Part shown: positions 18,634 to 27,718 of the stretch, one piece after another | How positions within the stretch are numbered: position 1 is the first letter of the stretch | How the letters are laid out: each line of letters opens with the position of its first letter | The notes under the pieces: generated by a model | Database searches by the model: none | Seen by the model: the letters and a program-made list of their open reading frames with translations, nothing else | What the model was told of the DNA's origin: nothing | Assembly (NCBI RefSeq): GCF_000720185.1 | Contig: NZ_JOIY01000024.1 | Coordinates: 56,652-120,651, forward strand | Length of the DNA stretch: 64,000 nt | Direction of reading: 5' to 3' | Source: Streptomyces sp. NRRL S-340 | Lineage (GTDB): Bacteria > Actinomycetota > Actinomycetes > Streptomycetales > Streptomycetaceae | Translations under genes and position numbers: made by a program

Positions 18634-19203
18634 ACGGTCGCCGACCCCGGTACGCGCGCGGGTCGCCCGCCACTCAGGGGCGAGGACGGCCCAGATCTCG
18701 GTGTCCTGGCGGACGCCCCGGTAGGGGTAGTGCTCGCGGAGCACGCCCTCACGGGTCAGGCCCAGGCGCCGCGCGACGTTGATGCTCGCCTCGTTGGCCG
18801 ACGACACGTGCCACTCCGCGCGGTGCATGCCGCGCTCGTCGAACGCCCAGTCGAGCAGGACCCGGGCCCCACGGGTGACCAGCCCCCGGCCGGTGCCCTC
18901 CGGTTCTAGCCAGCAGCCGATCTCGCACGTGCCGGTCGCCGCGTCGAAGGCGGGGAACAGCAGCCCGCCGACCAGGGTCCCCTCCAGCCACAGTCCGTGC
19001 AGGAAGCCGCGGTCGGCGGCGCGCTTGTCGGCGTACGACTGGAGGACGGCGCGGGCGGAGTCCACGTCGGTGGCGTGCGCCGCGAACGGGACGTGCCGGT
19101 TGATGAACGCGCGCCCGCGGTCGAGGTGGGCGAGGAAGTCCTGGGCGTACCAGGGTTCCAGCGGCCGCAGTTCGGCGCCGTCACCCAGGGATATCGCGTA
19201 CAT
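18631..19203 (-). CDS. GNAT-family N-acetyltransferase
   Basis: 190 residues, RimJ/RimL-like. Typical features are the N-terminal LRPLEPWYAQDFLAHL, the beta strand plus acetyl-CoA loop CEIGCWLEPEGTGRGLVTRG, and the C-terminal EASINVARRLGLTREGVLRE followed by YRGVRQDTEIWAVL. It probably acetylates a protein N-terminus or a small amine. ATG 19203 has AAGGAG 10-12 bases upstream. Its first 23 bases overlap the end of the MMPL gene, so the two are likely translationally coupled. Confidence 0.9.
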   Translation of the reverse strand: MYAISLGDGAELRPLEPWYAQDFLAHLDRGRAFINRHVPFAAHATDVDSARAVLQSYADKRAADRGFLHGLWLEGTLVGGLLFPAFDAATGTCEIGCWLEPEGTGRGLVTRGARVLLDWAFDERGMHRAEWHVSSANEASINVARRLGLTREGVLREHYPYRGVRQDTEIWAVLAPEWRATRARTGVGDR

Positions 19204-21418
19204 CCGTTTCCCGCTCCTTCGCGAGTTCCGCCATGACGTCGCCGAGCCTCTCATGGGCGGCGCGGCACTCGGGCGGCTCGATGCTGATGCGCGGCAGGAC
19301 GCGGTCCAGGCGGCGCGGCAGCCACCAGTTGGCGCGGCCCAGCAGGTGCATGAGCGCGGGCACGAGCAGGGTGCGCAGGACGAACGCGTCCAGGGCGACG
19401 GCGGCGGCGAGCGCGATGCCGAACATGGCGATCACCCGGTCGCCGCCGAGCACGAAGGCGAGGAAGACGGAGATCATGATGACCGCGGCGGAGTTGATCA
19501 CCCGGCTGGTCTCGGCCAGGCCGACCCGGACGGCGCGCCGGTTGTCGCCGGTCTCCAGCCACTCCTCGTACATCCGGCTGACCAGGAAGACCTGGTAGTC
19601 CATGGAGAGTCCGAAGAGGACCGAGACCATGATCACGGGCAGGAAGGGTTCGATGGGCCCGGCGCGGCCGAGGCCGAGGAACTCGCTGCCCCAGCCCCAC
19701 TGGAAGATCGTGACGACGACGCCGAAGGACGCGGCGACGGCCGCGACGTTCATGACGGCGGCCTTGAGGGGGATGCCCACCGAGCGGAAGGCGAGCAGCA
19801 GCAGGACGCAGCCGAGGCCCACGACGACACCGACGAACAGCGGCAGCCGGGCGACGATGACGCCGGCGAAGTCGTCGTACCCGGCGGTCACGCCGCCGAC
19901 GTGCACGTCGAGCGAGGTGCCGGTCTCGGCGCGCGGCAGCACCTTCTCGCGCAGCCGGTCGACGAGGTCGCTGGTGCGCTGCGACTGGGGCGCGGAGTCG
20001 GGCAGGACGTTCAGGTAGGCGGTGGTGCCGCCGGTGTTGTAGGTCACCGGGGTGACCGCGGCGACGCCGTCGGTGGCGCGCAGCGTGGTGCCGAGGTTGT
20101 CCAGGGCGAGCCGGTCCCCGGCCCCGTCCACGCGGGTCACCAGGGTGAGCGGTCCGTTGACGCCGGGCCCGAAGCCGTCGGCGAGGAGGTCGTACGCCTG
20201 CCGGGTGGTCGACGAGGCGGGGTCGTTGCCCTGGTCCGAGGTGCCCAGGTGGAGGAAGAGCGTGGGCAGGGCGAGCACGGTGACGACGGCGAGGGCGAGG
20301 GAGCCGAGGAGCTTGGGGTGGCGTTCCACGAAGGCCGACCAGCGGGCGGCGAACCCGGTGGGCACCTCCGGCTCGGGGCCGTGCTCGGCCAGGCGCCGCC
20401 GCTCGCGGCGGCTGAGGGCGCGCGGGCCGATCCAGGACAGCAGGGCGGGCAGCAGGGTCACCGAGGCGGCGACCGTGAGGACGACGGTGGACGCGGCGGC
20501 GATCGCGACGCCGTTGAGGAAGCCGAGGCGCAGGATCAGCATGCCCAGCAGGGCGATGCAGACGGTCGCGCCCGCGAAGACCACGGCGCGGCCGGTGGTG
20601 GCGACGGCGTTCGTGGCCGCCTCGGTGACCGAGAGGCCGCGTTTGAGGCCTCTGCGGTGGCGGGTGACGATGAACAGCGCGTAGTCGATGCCCACGCCGA
20701 GCCCGATGAGCATGCCCAGCATGGGGGCGAAGTCGGCGACCGTCATGGCGTGGCCGAGCAGCCCTATGGCCGCGTGGGCGGTGCCGACGCTCACCAGCGC
20801 CGTGGCGATGGGCAGCAGGGACGCGGCGAGCGAACCGAACGCCACCAGGAGCACCACGGCGGCCACGGCGACGCCCAGGATCTCGGCGAGGTGCCCGCCG
20901 GAGGACTGGGTGGTTCCGACGGCGCTGCCGCCCAGTTCCACCTGGAGGCCGTCGGTCTGGGCCTCCTTGGCGGCCCGGACGACGGCCTGCGCCTGGGTCT
21001 TGGTGATGTCCTGGGCGGGGCGGGCGAAGGTGACCGTCGCGTACGCGGTGTGGCCGTCACGGCTGATCCGGTCCGTGACCTGGGTGGCCTGGCCCTTGTA
21101 GGGGCTGGTCACGGAGGCCACCGAGGGCAGGGACTCGATGCGGTCCAGGACGCGGGTCATGGTCTGCTCGACGTCGGCGGCCCGGACGGTGCCGGGCGCG
21201 GTGTGCCAGACGACGGTGTCGCTGTCCCCTCCGAGGCCCGGGAAGCCCTGTTGCAGCAACTGGGTGGCACGGCCCGACTCGGTGCCGGGCACCTCGTAGT
21301 CGTTGGAGTACGCGGGGCCGGCGACGGCGGCGGCGACCGTGACCCCGCCGAGGGCGAGGAGCCAGAGCAGAACGGTGACGAGGCGGTGCCGGACACACCA
21401 GCGCGCGAGGGCTGCCAC
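19181..21418 (-). CDS. MMPL-family RND transporter
   Basis: 745 residues with the internal duplication of the MMPL family. One helix precedes a ~130-residue external domain (GPAYSNDYEVPGTESGRATQ), five helices follow (LAEILGVAVAAVVLLVAFGS; GMLIGLGVGIDYALFIVTRH with the conserved GVGIDY), then the pattern repeats (LFGLSMDYQVFLVSRMYEEW with the conserved SMDYQVF). Such proteins export lipids or hydrophobic drugs using proton flow. GTG 21418 follows GGGAG by 8 bases; the frame is open further upstream but without a site. Substrate unknown; coupled to the GNAT gene. Confidence 0.93.
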   Translation of the reverse strand: MAALARWCVRHRLVTVLLWLLALGGVTVAAAVAGPAYSNDYEVPGTESGRATQLLQQGFPGLGGDSDTVVWHTAPGTVRAADVEQTMTRVLDRIESLPSVASVTSPYKGQATQVTDRISRDGHTAYATVTFARPAQDITKTQAQAVVRAAKEAQTDGLQVELGGSAVGTTQSSGGHLAEILGVAVAAVVLLVAFGSLAASLLPIATALVSVGTAHAAIGLLGHAMTVADFAPMLGMLIGLGVGIDYALFIVTRHRRGLKRGLSVTEAATNAVATTGRAVVFAGATVCIALLGMLILRLGFLNGVAIAAASTVVLTVAASVTLLPALLSWIGPRALSRRERRRLAEHGPEPEVPTGFAARWSAFVERHPKLLGSLALAVVTVLALPTLFLHLGTSDQGNDPASSTTRQAYDLLADGFGPGVNGPLTLVTRVDGAGDRLALDNLGTTLRATDGVAAVTPVTYNTGGTTAYLNVLPDSAPQSQRTSDLVDRLREKVLPRAETGTSLDVHVGGVTAGYDDFAGVIVARLPLFVGVVVGLGCVLLLLAFRSVGIPLKAAVMNVAAVAASFGVVVTIFQWGWGSEFLGLGRAGPIEPFLPVIMVSVLFGLSMDYQVFLVSRMYEEWLETGDNRRAVRVGLAETSRVINSAAVIMISVFLAFVLGGDRVIAMFGIALAAAVALDAFVLRTLLVPALMHLLGRANWWLPRRLDRVLPRISIEPPECRAAHERLGDVMAELAKERETDVRDIPG

Positions 21419-21624
21419 GAAACGTGCTCCCAGTGTCTTTTTGTGATCTTTGACCGGGAAAAGTCGTCCGTGAACGGAACAGCCCGCAAAGAACGCATGA
21501 GCAAGGTGAAAACACTCTTGCAGGCGAATGTGATCGTTTACCGCATTCGTGGCCTTACTCACACCATTGCGACCCGATTCACCGGGGAGTCACGCCTCGC
21601 GGGAGCCCCGGGGGCTCGGGACCG

Positions 21625-22158
21625 TCAGGCGGGCTCGTCACCGAGGGCCATCACCATCACCCCGGCGATGAGCAGCCACAGCGCCCGCCGGGTACGGCCC
21701 CGGTGTCCCAGGACGGCCGCGCAGGCGCACAGGACGGCTCCGACGGCGTAGGCGGCCGGTATGCGGGCCGGGGCGGACCCGCTGAGCCGCAGCAGGGACG
21801 CGCCGAGTCCGGCGAGGGTCAGCAGCGCGCCGGTACCGGCGGCCACCCAGCGGGCCCGGCGGGCGACCGAGACGCCCTCGGGCGGTTCGTCGCCGGGTTC
21901 GTGCGGCGGGGCCGCGTCCAGCAGGGCGACGTCCGCCGCGGGTGGGCCGGCAGGACCGCACGGCGCGGCGTGTGCCGCGGGGGACGTCCCGCCCTTCGGC
22001 AGGGCCCGCGCGGGCGTCCCCGCGCTCCGTGCGGGCGTCTCGGAGGACCGTGCGGGTGCCTCGGCTGCCCGTGCCGGCGTCCCTGGACCGGCTGTCCGGG
22101 CGGGCGTCCCGGGGTCGGATATCCGTGCCGGCGTCTCGGAATCGGCGCGTCCACTCAT
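21625..22158 (-). CDS. Membrane protein with TPAR-type repeats
   Basis: 177 residues. The N-terminus repeats a 5-8 residue unit ending in PAR (GTPAR, GTPAR, EAPAR, ETPAR, GTPAR, plus ETPAR near the start), rich in Ala/Thr/Pro/Arg. The C-terminal third has three hydrophobic segments (WVAAGTGALLTLAGLGASLL; AAYAVGAVLCACAAVLG; ALWLLIAGVMVMALG). ATG 22158 lacks a clear ribosome site, so the true start might be elsewhere. No family recognised. It lies between the gatB terminator and the MMPL promoter region. Confidence 0.65.
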   Translation of the reverse strand: MSGRADSETPARISDPGTPARTAGPGTPARAAEAPARSSETPARSAGTPARALPKGGTSPAAHAAPCGPAGPPAADVALLDAAPPHEPGDEPPEGVSVARRARWVAAGTGALLTLAGLGASLLRLSGSAPARIPAAYAVGAVLCACAAVLGHRGRTRRALWLLIAGVMVMALGDEPA

Positions 22159-22330
22159 GGCGGGCGAGCGTAGCGGCTGCGTCCGCAAGGCCCGACGCGG
22201 GGTCGGCGGCGGTGGCGGCGGCGACGGGACGGCCATGGCGCCGAAGGCCGACGGGGCCGCCTACGGGACGACCGGAGGGACGCCCCTGGGGGCATCCGCC
22301 CCCTTCCCGGGAACCGGTGGCCGGGAGACA

Positions 22331-22368
22331 CCTGGGGGGACGCATCGCGCCCGATGCGTCCCCCCAGG
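22331..22368 (-). terminator. Terminator of the gat operon
   Basis: Perfect 17-bp stem (CCTGGGGGGACGCATCG at 22331-22347 with 22352-22368) and a 4-base loop, 26 bases past the gatB stop. Confidence 0.88.
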
Positions 22369-22394
22369 GTCACCGCGTCACCGCCTGTGGCGGC

Positions 22395-23909
22395 TCAGCC
22401 CTCGCTGACGCCGAGCTTCTCCAGGATCAGCTCCTTGACACGGGCCGCGTCCGCCTGGCCGCGGGTGGCCTTCATGACGGCGCCGACCAGCGCGCCGGCC
22501 GCGGCCACCTTGCCGCCGCGGATCTTGTCCGCGACGCCCGGGTTCCCGGCGATGGCCTCCTCGACGGCGGCGGTCAGCGCGCCCTCGTCGGAGACGACCT
22601 TCAGGCCGCGCTTGTCGACGACCTCGTCCGGGGTGCCCTCGCCCGCGAGGACGCCCTCGATGACCTGACGGGCCAGCTTGTCGTTCAGCTCTCCCGCGGC
22701 GACCAGCTCGGTCACCCGGGCGACCTGCTGCGGGGTGATGGCCAGCTCGTCCAGGCTCTTGCCGGACTCGTTGGCGCTGCGCGCCAGCTCGCCCATCCAC
22801 CACTTGCGGGCGGAGGCCGCGTCGGCGCCGGCGTCGATGGTGGCGACGATCGGGTCCAGCGCGCCGGCGTTGAGGATGGCCTGCATGTCGGTGGCAGAGA
22901 TGCCCCACTCGGCGAGCAGCCGGGTGCGGCGGGCCAGCGGCAGCTCGGGCAGCGCGGCGCGGATCTGCTCGACCCACTCGCGCGAAGGGGCCACCGGCAC
23001 CAGGTCGGGCTCGGGGAAGTACCGGTAGTCCTCGGCCTCCTCCTTGATCCGGCCGGAGGTCGTGGACCCGGTGTCCTCGTGGAAGTGGCGGGTCTCCTGG
23101 ACGATCGTGCCGCCCGAGGAGAGCACGGCCGCGTGCCGCTGGATCTCGAACCGGGCGGCGCGCTCGACGGAACGCAGCGAGTTGACGTTCTTCGTCTCGC
23201 TGCGCGTGCCGAACTTGTCGGCGCCCTTGGGCATCAGCGACAGGTTCACGTCGCAGCGCATCTGGCCCATCTCCATGCGGGCCTCGGAGACGCCGAGCGC
23301 CCGGATCAGCTCGCGCAGCTCGCGGACGTAGGCCTTGGCGACCTCCGGGGCGCGCTCGCCGGCCCCGACGATCGGCTTGGTGACGATCTCGATGAGCGGG
23401 ATGCCGGCGCGGTTGTAGTCGAGCAGGGAGTGGGACGCGCCGTGGATACGGCCGGTGGCGCCGCCGACGTGTGTCGACTTGCCGGTGTCCTCCTCCATGT
23501 GGGCGCGCTCGATCTCCACGCGGAAGGTCTCGCCGTCCTCCAGCTGCACGTCGAGGTAGCCGTCGAAGGCGATCGGCTCGTCGTACTGGGAGGTCTGGAA
23601 GTTCTTCGGCATGTCCGGATAGAAGTAGTTCTTCCGGGCGAAGCGGCACCACTCGGCGATCGAGCAGTTCAGCGCGAGGCCGATCTTGACGGCGGACTCC
23701 ACGCCGGTCGCGTTGACGACCGGGAGGGCGCCGGGCAGGCCGAGGCAGACGGGGCAGGTCTGGGTGTTCGGATCGGCACCGAGCGCGGTCGAACAGCCGC
23801 AGAACATCTTGGTGCGGGTGCCGAGTTCGACATGGACCTCGAGGCCCATGACGGGGTCGTACGACGCCAGCGCGTCCTCGTACGACACCAGGTCGGTCGT
23901 GGTGGTCAC
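22395..23909 (-). CDS. gatB: Asp/Glu-tRNA amidotransferase subunit B
   Basis: Kinase and tRNA-binding subunit of the GatCAB amidotransferase, which turns Glu-tRNA(Gln) and Asp-tRNA(Asn) into Gln- and Asn-tRNA. 504 residues. It has the start motif [15 protein letters not shown], zinc ligands CGC...CPVC (residues ~37-54), the conserved [20 protein letters not shown], the basic cradle and the C-terminal YqeY-like tail domain ([19 protein letters not shown]). GTG 23909 follows GAGGGAAG by 8 bases. It is the last gene of gatC-gatA-orf80-gatB. Confidence 0.97.
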   Translation of the reverse strand: MTTTTDLVSYEDALASYDPVMGLEVHVELGTRTKMFCGCSTALGADPNTQTCPVCLGLPGALPVVNATGVESAVKIGLALNCSIAEWCRFARKNYFYPDMPKNFQTSQYDEPIAFDGYLDVQLEDGETFRVEIERAHMEEDTGKSTHVGGATGRIHGASHSLLDYNRAGIPLIEIVTKPIVGAGERAPEVAKAYVRELRELIRALGVSEARMEMGQMRCDVNLSLMPKGADKFGTRSETKNVNSLRSVERAARFEIQRHAAVLSSGGTIVQETRHFHEDTGSTTSGRIKEEAEDYRYFPEPDLVPVAPSREWVEQIRAALPELPLARRTRLLAEWGISATDMQAILNAGALDPIVATIDAGADAASARKWWMGELARSANESGKSLDELAITPQQVARVTELVAAGELNDKLARQVIEGVLAGEGTPDEVVDKRGLKVVSDEGALTAAVEEAIAGNPGVADKIRGGKVAAAGALVGAVMKATRGQADAARVKELILEKLGVSEG

Positions 23910-23925
23910 GGTGAAAACTTCCCTC

Positions 23926-24168
23926 TCAGCCCAGCAGGACGTCGTCGTCGCCCAGCCGCTTCAGCTCGCGGTAGAGGATGGCGAGGCCGGTGACGATGGC
24001 GGCGGCCGACACGGCGGCGTCGATCAGGCGCAGCGTGTCGCTCTCCGTGCGGGCCTTCTTGGCCTGCTTGATGACGCTGACGGCGCCGAAGGCGGTCGTC
24101 GCCATGGACAGGTACGTACCGGACTTGGACTTCTTGAAGCCCTTGGCCTTGGACAGTGCGTTGCTCAC
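23926..24168 (-). CDS. Small membrane-associated protein inside the gat operon
   Basis: 80 residues: a basic N-terminus ([20 protein letters not shown]), a short hydrophobic stretch ([11 protein letters not shown]), and one membrane helix ([20 protein letters not shown]) before an acidic end (GDDDVLLG). Function unknown. The GTG start at 24168 overlaps the gatA stop as GTGA, and its stop is 16 bases before gatB, so it is made together with the amidotransferase. Confidence 0.82.
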   Translation of the reverse strand: MSNALSKAKGFKKSKSGTYLSMATTAFGAVSVIKQAKKARTESDTLRLIDAAVSAAAIVTGLAILYRELKRLGDDDVLLG

Positions 24169-25658
24169 AGCGACGGAGCCTCCTCAAGCAGCGGGTGTCC
24201 CCACTTTTCCACGAACGCGGCCTCGACGGCGGCACCCACCTTGTACAGGCGGTCGTCCTTCATCACCGGGGCGATGATCTGCAGGCCCACCGGGAGGTTG
24301 TCCTCCGGGGCGAGACCGCAGGGCAGGGACATGGCCGCGTTGCCCGCCAGGTTGGTGGGGATGGTGCACAGGTCGGCCAGGTACATCGCCATCGGGTCGT
24401 CGGCACGCTCACCGATCGCGAAGGCGGTGGTCGGGGTCGTCGGGGAGACGATCACGTCGACCTGCTCGAACGCCTTGTCGAAGTCCTGCTTGATCAGCGT
24501 ACGGACCTTCTGGGCGCTGCCGTAGTACGCGTCGTAGTAGCCGGAGCTGAGCGCGTACGTGCCGAGCATGATGCGGCGCTTGACCTCGGGGCCGAAGCCC
24601 GCCTCACGGGTGAGGGAGGTGACTTCCTCGGCGGAGTGCGAGCCGTCGTCGCCGGTGCGCAGGCCGTAGCGCAGACCGTCGAAGCGGGCGAGGTTGCTCG
24701 AACACTCGGACGGCGCGATCAGGTAATACGCCGACAGGGCCAGGTCGAAGGACGGGCAGTCCAGCTCGACGATCTCGGCGCCCAGCTCCTTGAGCACCTC
24801 GACGGACTCGTCGAAGCGCTGGATGACACCGGCCTGGTAGCCCTCGCCGCGGAACTGCTTGACGACGCCGACGCGCATGCCGGCCACGCTGCCGTTGCGG
24901 GCGGCCTCGACGACCGGCGGGACCGGCTCGTCGACGGAGGTGGAGTCCAGCGGGTCGTGCCCGGCGATCACCTCGTGCAGCAGCGCCGCGTCCAGGACCG
25001 TACGGGCGCAGGGGCCGCCCTGGTCGAGGGAGGAGGAGAACGCCACCATGCCGTAGCGGGAGACCGCGCCGTAGGTCGGCTTGACGCCGACCGTGCCGGT
25101 GACGGCGGCCGGCTGGCGGATGGAGCCACCGGTGTCGGTGCCGATGGCCAGCGGCGCCTGGAAGGAGGCGAGCGCGGCGGAGGAGCCGCCGCCGGAGCCG
25201 CCGGGGATCTTGGTGAGGTCCCAGGGGTTGCCGGTCGGGCCGTAGGCGCTGTTCTCGGTGGAGGACCCCATGGCGAACTCGTCCATGTTGGTCTTGCCGA
25301 GGATGACGACGTCCGCGTCCTTGAGCCGCTTGGTCAGCGTCGCGTCGTACGGCGGGATCCAGCCTTCGAGGATCTTGGAGCCGACCGTGGTGGGCACACC
25401 CTCGGTGGTGAAGATGTCCTTCAGCGCGAGCGGTACGCCGGCCAGCGGGCCGAGCTTCTCGCCGCGCGCCCGCTTCTCGTCCACGGCGCGGGCCTGGGCG
25501 AGCGCGCCCTCGCGGTCGACGTGCAGGAAGGCGTGCACCTTCTCGTCGACGGCCTCGATCCGGGCGAGGTGGGCCTCGGTGACCTCGACGGCCGTCAGCT
25601 CACCGGAGGCGATCTTCCCGGCCGTCTCGGCGGCGGTGAGTTTGATGATGTCCGTCAT
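24165..25658 (-). CDS. gatA: Asp/Glu-tRNA amidotransferase subunit A
   Basis: Glutaminase subunit of GatCAB, amidase-signature family, 497 residues. The catalytic triad is visible: Lys80 (PLALKDIF), cis-Ser155 (PGGSGGGSS) and Ser179 ([12 protein letters not shown]). It supplies ammonia from glutamine through the tunnel to GatB. ATG 25658 lies 3 bases after the gatC stop, and its own stop overlaps the next start by 4 bases. Confidence 0.97.
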   Translation of the reverse strand: MTDIIKLTAAETAGKIASGELTAVEVTEAHLARIEAVDEKVHAFLHVDREGALAQARAVDEKRARGEKLGPLAGVPLALKDIFTTEGVPTTVGSKILEGWIPPYDATLTKRLKDADVVILGKTNMDEFAMGSSTENSAYGPTGNPWDLTKIPGGSGGGSSAALASFQAPLAIGTDTGGSIRQPAAVTGTVGVKPTYGAVSRYGMVAFSSSLDQGGPCARTVLDAALLHEVIAGHDPLDSTSVDEPVPPVVEAARNGSVAGMRVGVVKQFRGEGYQAGVIQRFDESVEVLKELGAEIVELDCPSFDLALSAYYLIAPSECSSNLARFDGLRYGLRTGDDGSHSAEEVTSLTREAGFGPEVKRRIMLGTYALSSGYYDAYYGSAQKVRTLIKQDFDKAFEQVDVIVSPTTPTTAFAIGERADDPMAMYLADLCTIPTNLAGNAAMSLPCGLAPEDNLPVGLQIIAPVMKDDRLYKVGAAVEAAFVEKWGHPLLEEAPSL

Positions 25659-25661
25659 TGC

Positions 25662-25958
25662 TTACTCCTCCCCCAGGATCTGCGGCACCTTGAAACGCTG
25701 CTGTTCCTGGGCCGGGGCGCCGGACAGCGCCTGCTCGGGGGTGAGCGACGGACGGACCTCGTCCGCGCGCATGACGTTCGTCAGCGGCAGCGGGTGGGAG
25801 GTCGGCGGTACGTCTTGGTCGGCGACCTCACTGACGCGGGCCACCGCGCCGATGATGTCGTCCAGCTGTCCCGCGAAGTGGTCGAGCTCTTCGGGCTTCA
25901 GCTCCAGACGCGCCAGCCGGGCGAGGTGGGCGACCTCCTCGCGCGTGATGCCAGGCAT
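25662..25958 (-). CDS. gatC: Asp/Glu-tRNA amidotransferase subunit C
   Basis: 98 residues, the small belt subunit that stabilises GatA and GatB. Conserved start [20 protein letters not shown] and the helix ending [20 protein letters not shown], then the wrapping tail with [23 protein letters not shown] 25958 follows AGAGGA by ~8 bases. First gene of the operon. Confidence 0.96.
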   Translation of the reverse strand: MPGITREEVAHLARLARLELKPEELDHFAGQLDDIIGAVARVSEVADQDVPPTSHPLPLTNVMRADEVRPSLTPEQALSGAPAQEQQRFKVPQILGEE

Positions 25959-25985
25959 GCAGCGTTCCTCTGGGTGAGTGTGTGG

Positions 25986-26022
25986 TTGGGCAAATCGGCT
26001 TGGGAAAGTCGGTTTGGCCCAA
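25986..26022. promoter_or_regulatory. Repeats upstream of gatC
   Basis: An inverted repeat TTGGGCAAA (25986-25994) / TTTGGCCCAA (26013-26022), and within it a direct repeat TCGGCTTGG / TCGGTTTGG at 25995 and 26009. It is 28 bases upstream of the gatC start, in the gap to the cupin gene. It is possibly a promoter-overlapping site; no factor can be named. Confidence 0.4.
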
Positions 26023-26048
26023 TCCTATGGGGCCGGACCCCGTGGCCG

Positions 26049-26567
26049 TTAAACGGTTTCCCCCTGCGCCTGCCCCCGGCGCCGCGCGTCCCACGCGGCG
26101 CTGCTCAGGAAGTGGTTGTCATAGAGGTCCTGCACCTCCAGCAGACTCTCCGGGGCGACCTCGCCGAGGGCGATGCGCCGCAGGTGGCGGAAGTACTCGA
26201 AACGCTCGACGCCCGGCGCCAGGACGATGAGCAGGTCGGCGTCGGCTCCGGGCACGGCGGCGAAGGCGTGCGGCTTGCCGGGCGGGACGACGACGAGGTC
26301 ACCGGGGCCGGCGGTGAGGACCTCGTCGCCGGAGAGGATGTCGGCGGCGCCGTCCAGCAGGAAGAACATCTCGGCGCTGTTGTCGTGCCAGTGCGGCTTG
26401 GCGCCGTCGGCGCCCGCCACGAGGGTGACGCGCTGGGTGGACAGGGCACCGCCGGTCGCACTGCTGTCGGCCAGCAGCCGCACGGTGGCGGGCGCGCGGC
26501 CGACCACTTCGGCCTCGGCCTCGCGGACGATCACGGACTCGTCGAACTTCGGTACGAACAGGGACAT
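26049..26567 (-). CDS. Cupin-domain protein
   Basis: 172 residues with one cupin barrel. Motif 1 is PHWHDNSAEMFFLLDGAADI (His, His and Glu metal ligands) and motif 2 is PGDLVVVPPGKPHAF. Probably a small metal enzyme or binding protein; the substrate is unknown. ATG 26567 follows GGGAG by 7 bases. It is downstream of the DUF4267 gene (95-base gap) and probably in one unit with it under the TetR regulator at 27131. Confidence 0.88.
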   Translation of the reverse strand: MSLFVPKFDESVIVREAEAEVVGRAPATVRLLADSSATGGALSTQRVTLVAGADGAKPHWHDNSAEMFFLLDGAADILSGDEVLTAGPGDLVVVPPGKPHAFAAVPGADADLLIVLAPGVERFEYFRHLRRIALGEVAPESLLEVQDLYDNHFLSSAAWDARRRGQAQGETV

Positions 26568-26661
26568 GATGCGTCTCCCTCGGTGGGTTCGGCCGTTCGG
26601 GGCGGACGCCGGCCGGTGAAGGCGGTCGGCGAACGCGGTCGAGCGCGGTGGGGCGCGGGCG

Positions 26662-27033
26662 TCAGACGGCGAAGAGCAGTCCGGCACTGATCAGGACAAC
26701 GACGGCCGTGGCGCAGTGGATTCCGAAGGCGACGGCCTTCGGGCCGCCGTGGCGCAGGACTATCAGGGTGTCGCCGAGCGGCACCAGGGCCACGCACAGC
26801 ATGAACCAGGCCTCGGCGCGGGTGCCCGCGAAGGCCAGCAGCGCGAGGCCGACCAGGCCGAAGGTGCCGTCGCGCAGGCCCTTGACCGTCAGGTAGGCGC
26901 CGGCGTCGCCGGCCGGATCGGCCGGGGCCCCGTAAGCGGCGGCGGCGGAGGCGGGCTGGAACAGGAAGCGGTACCCGAGGAAGACGCAGAACAGGTCGAG
27001 CACGACGGCCAGGGTGTACGCGGTGACGGTCAC
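26662..27033 (-). CDS. DUF4267-type small membrane protein
   Basis: 123 residues with four hydrophobic helices (TLAVVLDLFCVFLGYRFLFQ; GTFGLVGLALLAFAG; WFMLCVALVPLGDTLIVL; AVAFGIHCATAVVVLISAGL). The loop GAYLTVKGLRDG is typical of the DUF4267 group, which has no known function. GTG 27033 has GGGAGAAGAG upstream. An operator-like palindrome lies 23 bases before the start, so TetR control is likely. Confidence 0.85.
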   Translation of the reverse strand: MTVTAYTLAVVLDLFCVFLGYRFLFQPASAAAAYGAPADPAGDAGAYLTVKGLRDGTFGLVGLALLAFAGTRAEAWFMLCVALVPLGDTLIVLRHGGPKAVAFGIHCATAVVVLISAGLLFAV

Positions 27034-27056
27034 GTCTCTTCTCCCACCTCGAAGGT

Positions 27057-27071
27057 GCTAGCGGCGCTAGC
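27057..27071. promoter_or_regulatory. Candidate TetR operator O1
   Basis: Perfect palindrome GCTAGC-GGC-GCTAGC (6-3-6). It sits on the DUF4267/cupin side of the divergent region. The same site recurs 50 bp away on the tetR side. Confidence 0.75.
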
Positions 27072-27106
27072 GATGGGAGCGAAGCTAACAGAGCATCGAC
27101 AGATTG

Positions 27107-27121
27107 GCTAGCACCGCTAGA
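27107..27121. promoter_or_regulatory. Candidate TetR operator O2
   Basis: GCTAGC-ACC-GCTAGA, matching O1 in 5 of 6 and 6 of 6 half-site bases, and ending one base before an in-frame ATG at 27122. Centres of O1 and O2 are 50 bp apart. This suggests autoregulation plus control of the divergent genes. Confidence 0.75.
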
Positions 27122-27130
27122 ATGAGGAGC

Positions 27131-27718
27131 ATGACGATCCAGACGCGCCGGGAGCGCGAACGAGCGGAACGGGAGCGGCTGATCGTGACGGCCGCCCGGG
27201 AACTGGCCGAGGCGGAAGGCTGGGACGCGGTCACCACCCGGCGGCTGGCCGCCGAGATCGAGTACAGCCAGCCGGTCCTGTACAGCCACTTCAAGGGCAA
27301 GGACGCGATCATGGCGGCCGTCGCGGTCCAGGGCTGTGCGGAGCTGGCCGCCGCCCTGCGGACGGCGCGCACGGCGGCCGGGGGCACCCGCGAGGCGCTG
27401 ACGGCGGTGAGCGAGACCTACACCGCCTTCGGGCGGCGGCGGCCCGCGCTCTACGACGCGATGTTCACGCACCTGGTGGACCTGCCGTTCGCCACGCCCG
27501 AGGCCCCCGCGGCCCTGCGCGAGGCCTTCGGCGAACTGCTGGCGGCCGTCGAGCCGGTCGCGGCACAGGGCGAGGACCCGGGGCACCTCACGGAGACGTT
27601 CTGGGCCGGTCTGCACGGGCTGGTCACCCTGATGCGCAGCGGACGGCTGCCCGAGCACACCCACGAACGCCGGCTGTCCCTGCTGATCGGCCACTTCGTG
27701 CCGCCCGGCACGCGGTGA
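27131..27718 (+). CDS. TetR-family regulator
   Basis: 195 residues. The N-terminal helix-turn-helix is VTTRRLAAEIEYSQPVLYSH followed by FKGKDAIMAAV, and the ligand-binding helical domain follows (ALYDAMFTHLVDLPFATPEA, TFWAGLHGLVTLMRSGRLPE). The C-terminal type resembles the TetR/WHG group. Start ATG 27131 has GAGGAG only one base away; ATG 27122, directly after operator O2, would give a nearly leaderless message. It likely represses itself and the divergent DUF4267-cupin unit. Confidence 0.9.
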   Translation: MTIQTRRERERAERERLIVTAARELAEAEGWDAVTTRRLAAEIEYSQPVLYSHFKGKDAIMAAVAVQGCAELAAALRTARTAAGGTREALTAVSETYTAFGRRRPALYDAMFTHLVDLPFATPEAPAALREAFGELLAAVEPVAAQGEDPGHLTETFWAGLHGLVTLMRSGRLPEHTHERRLSLLIGHFVPPGTR

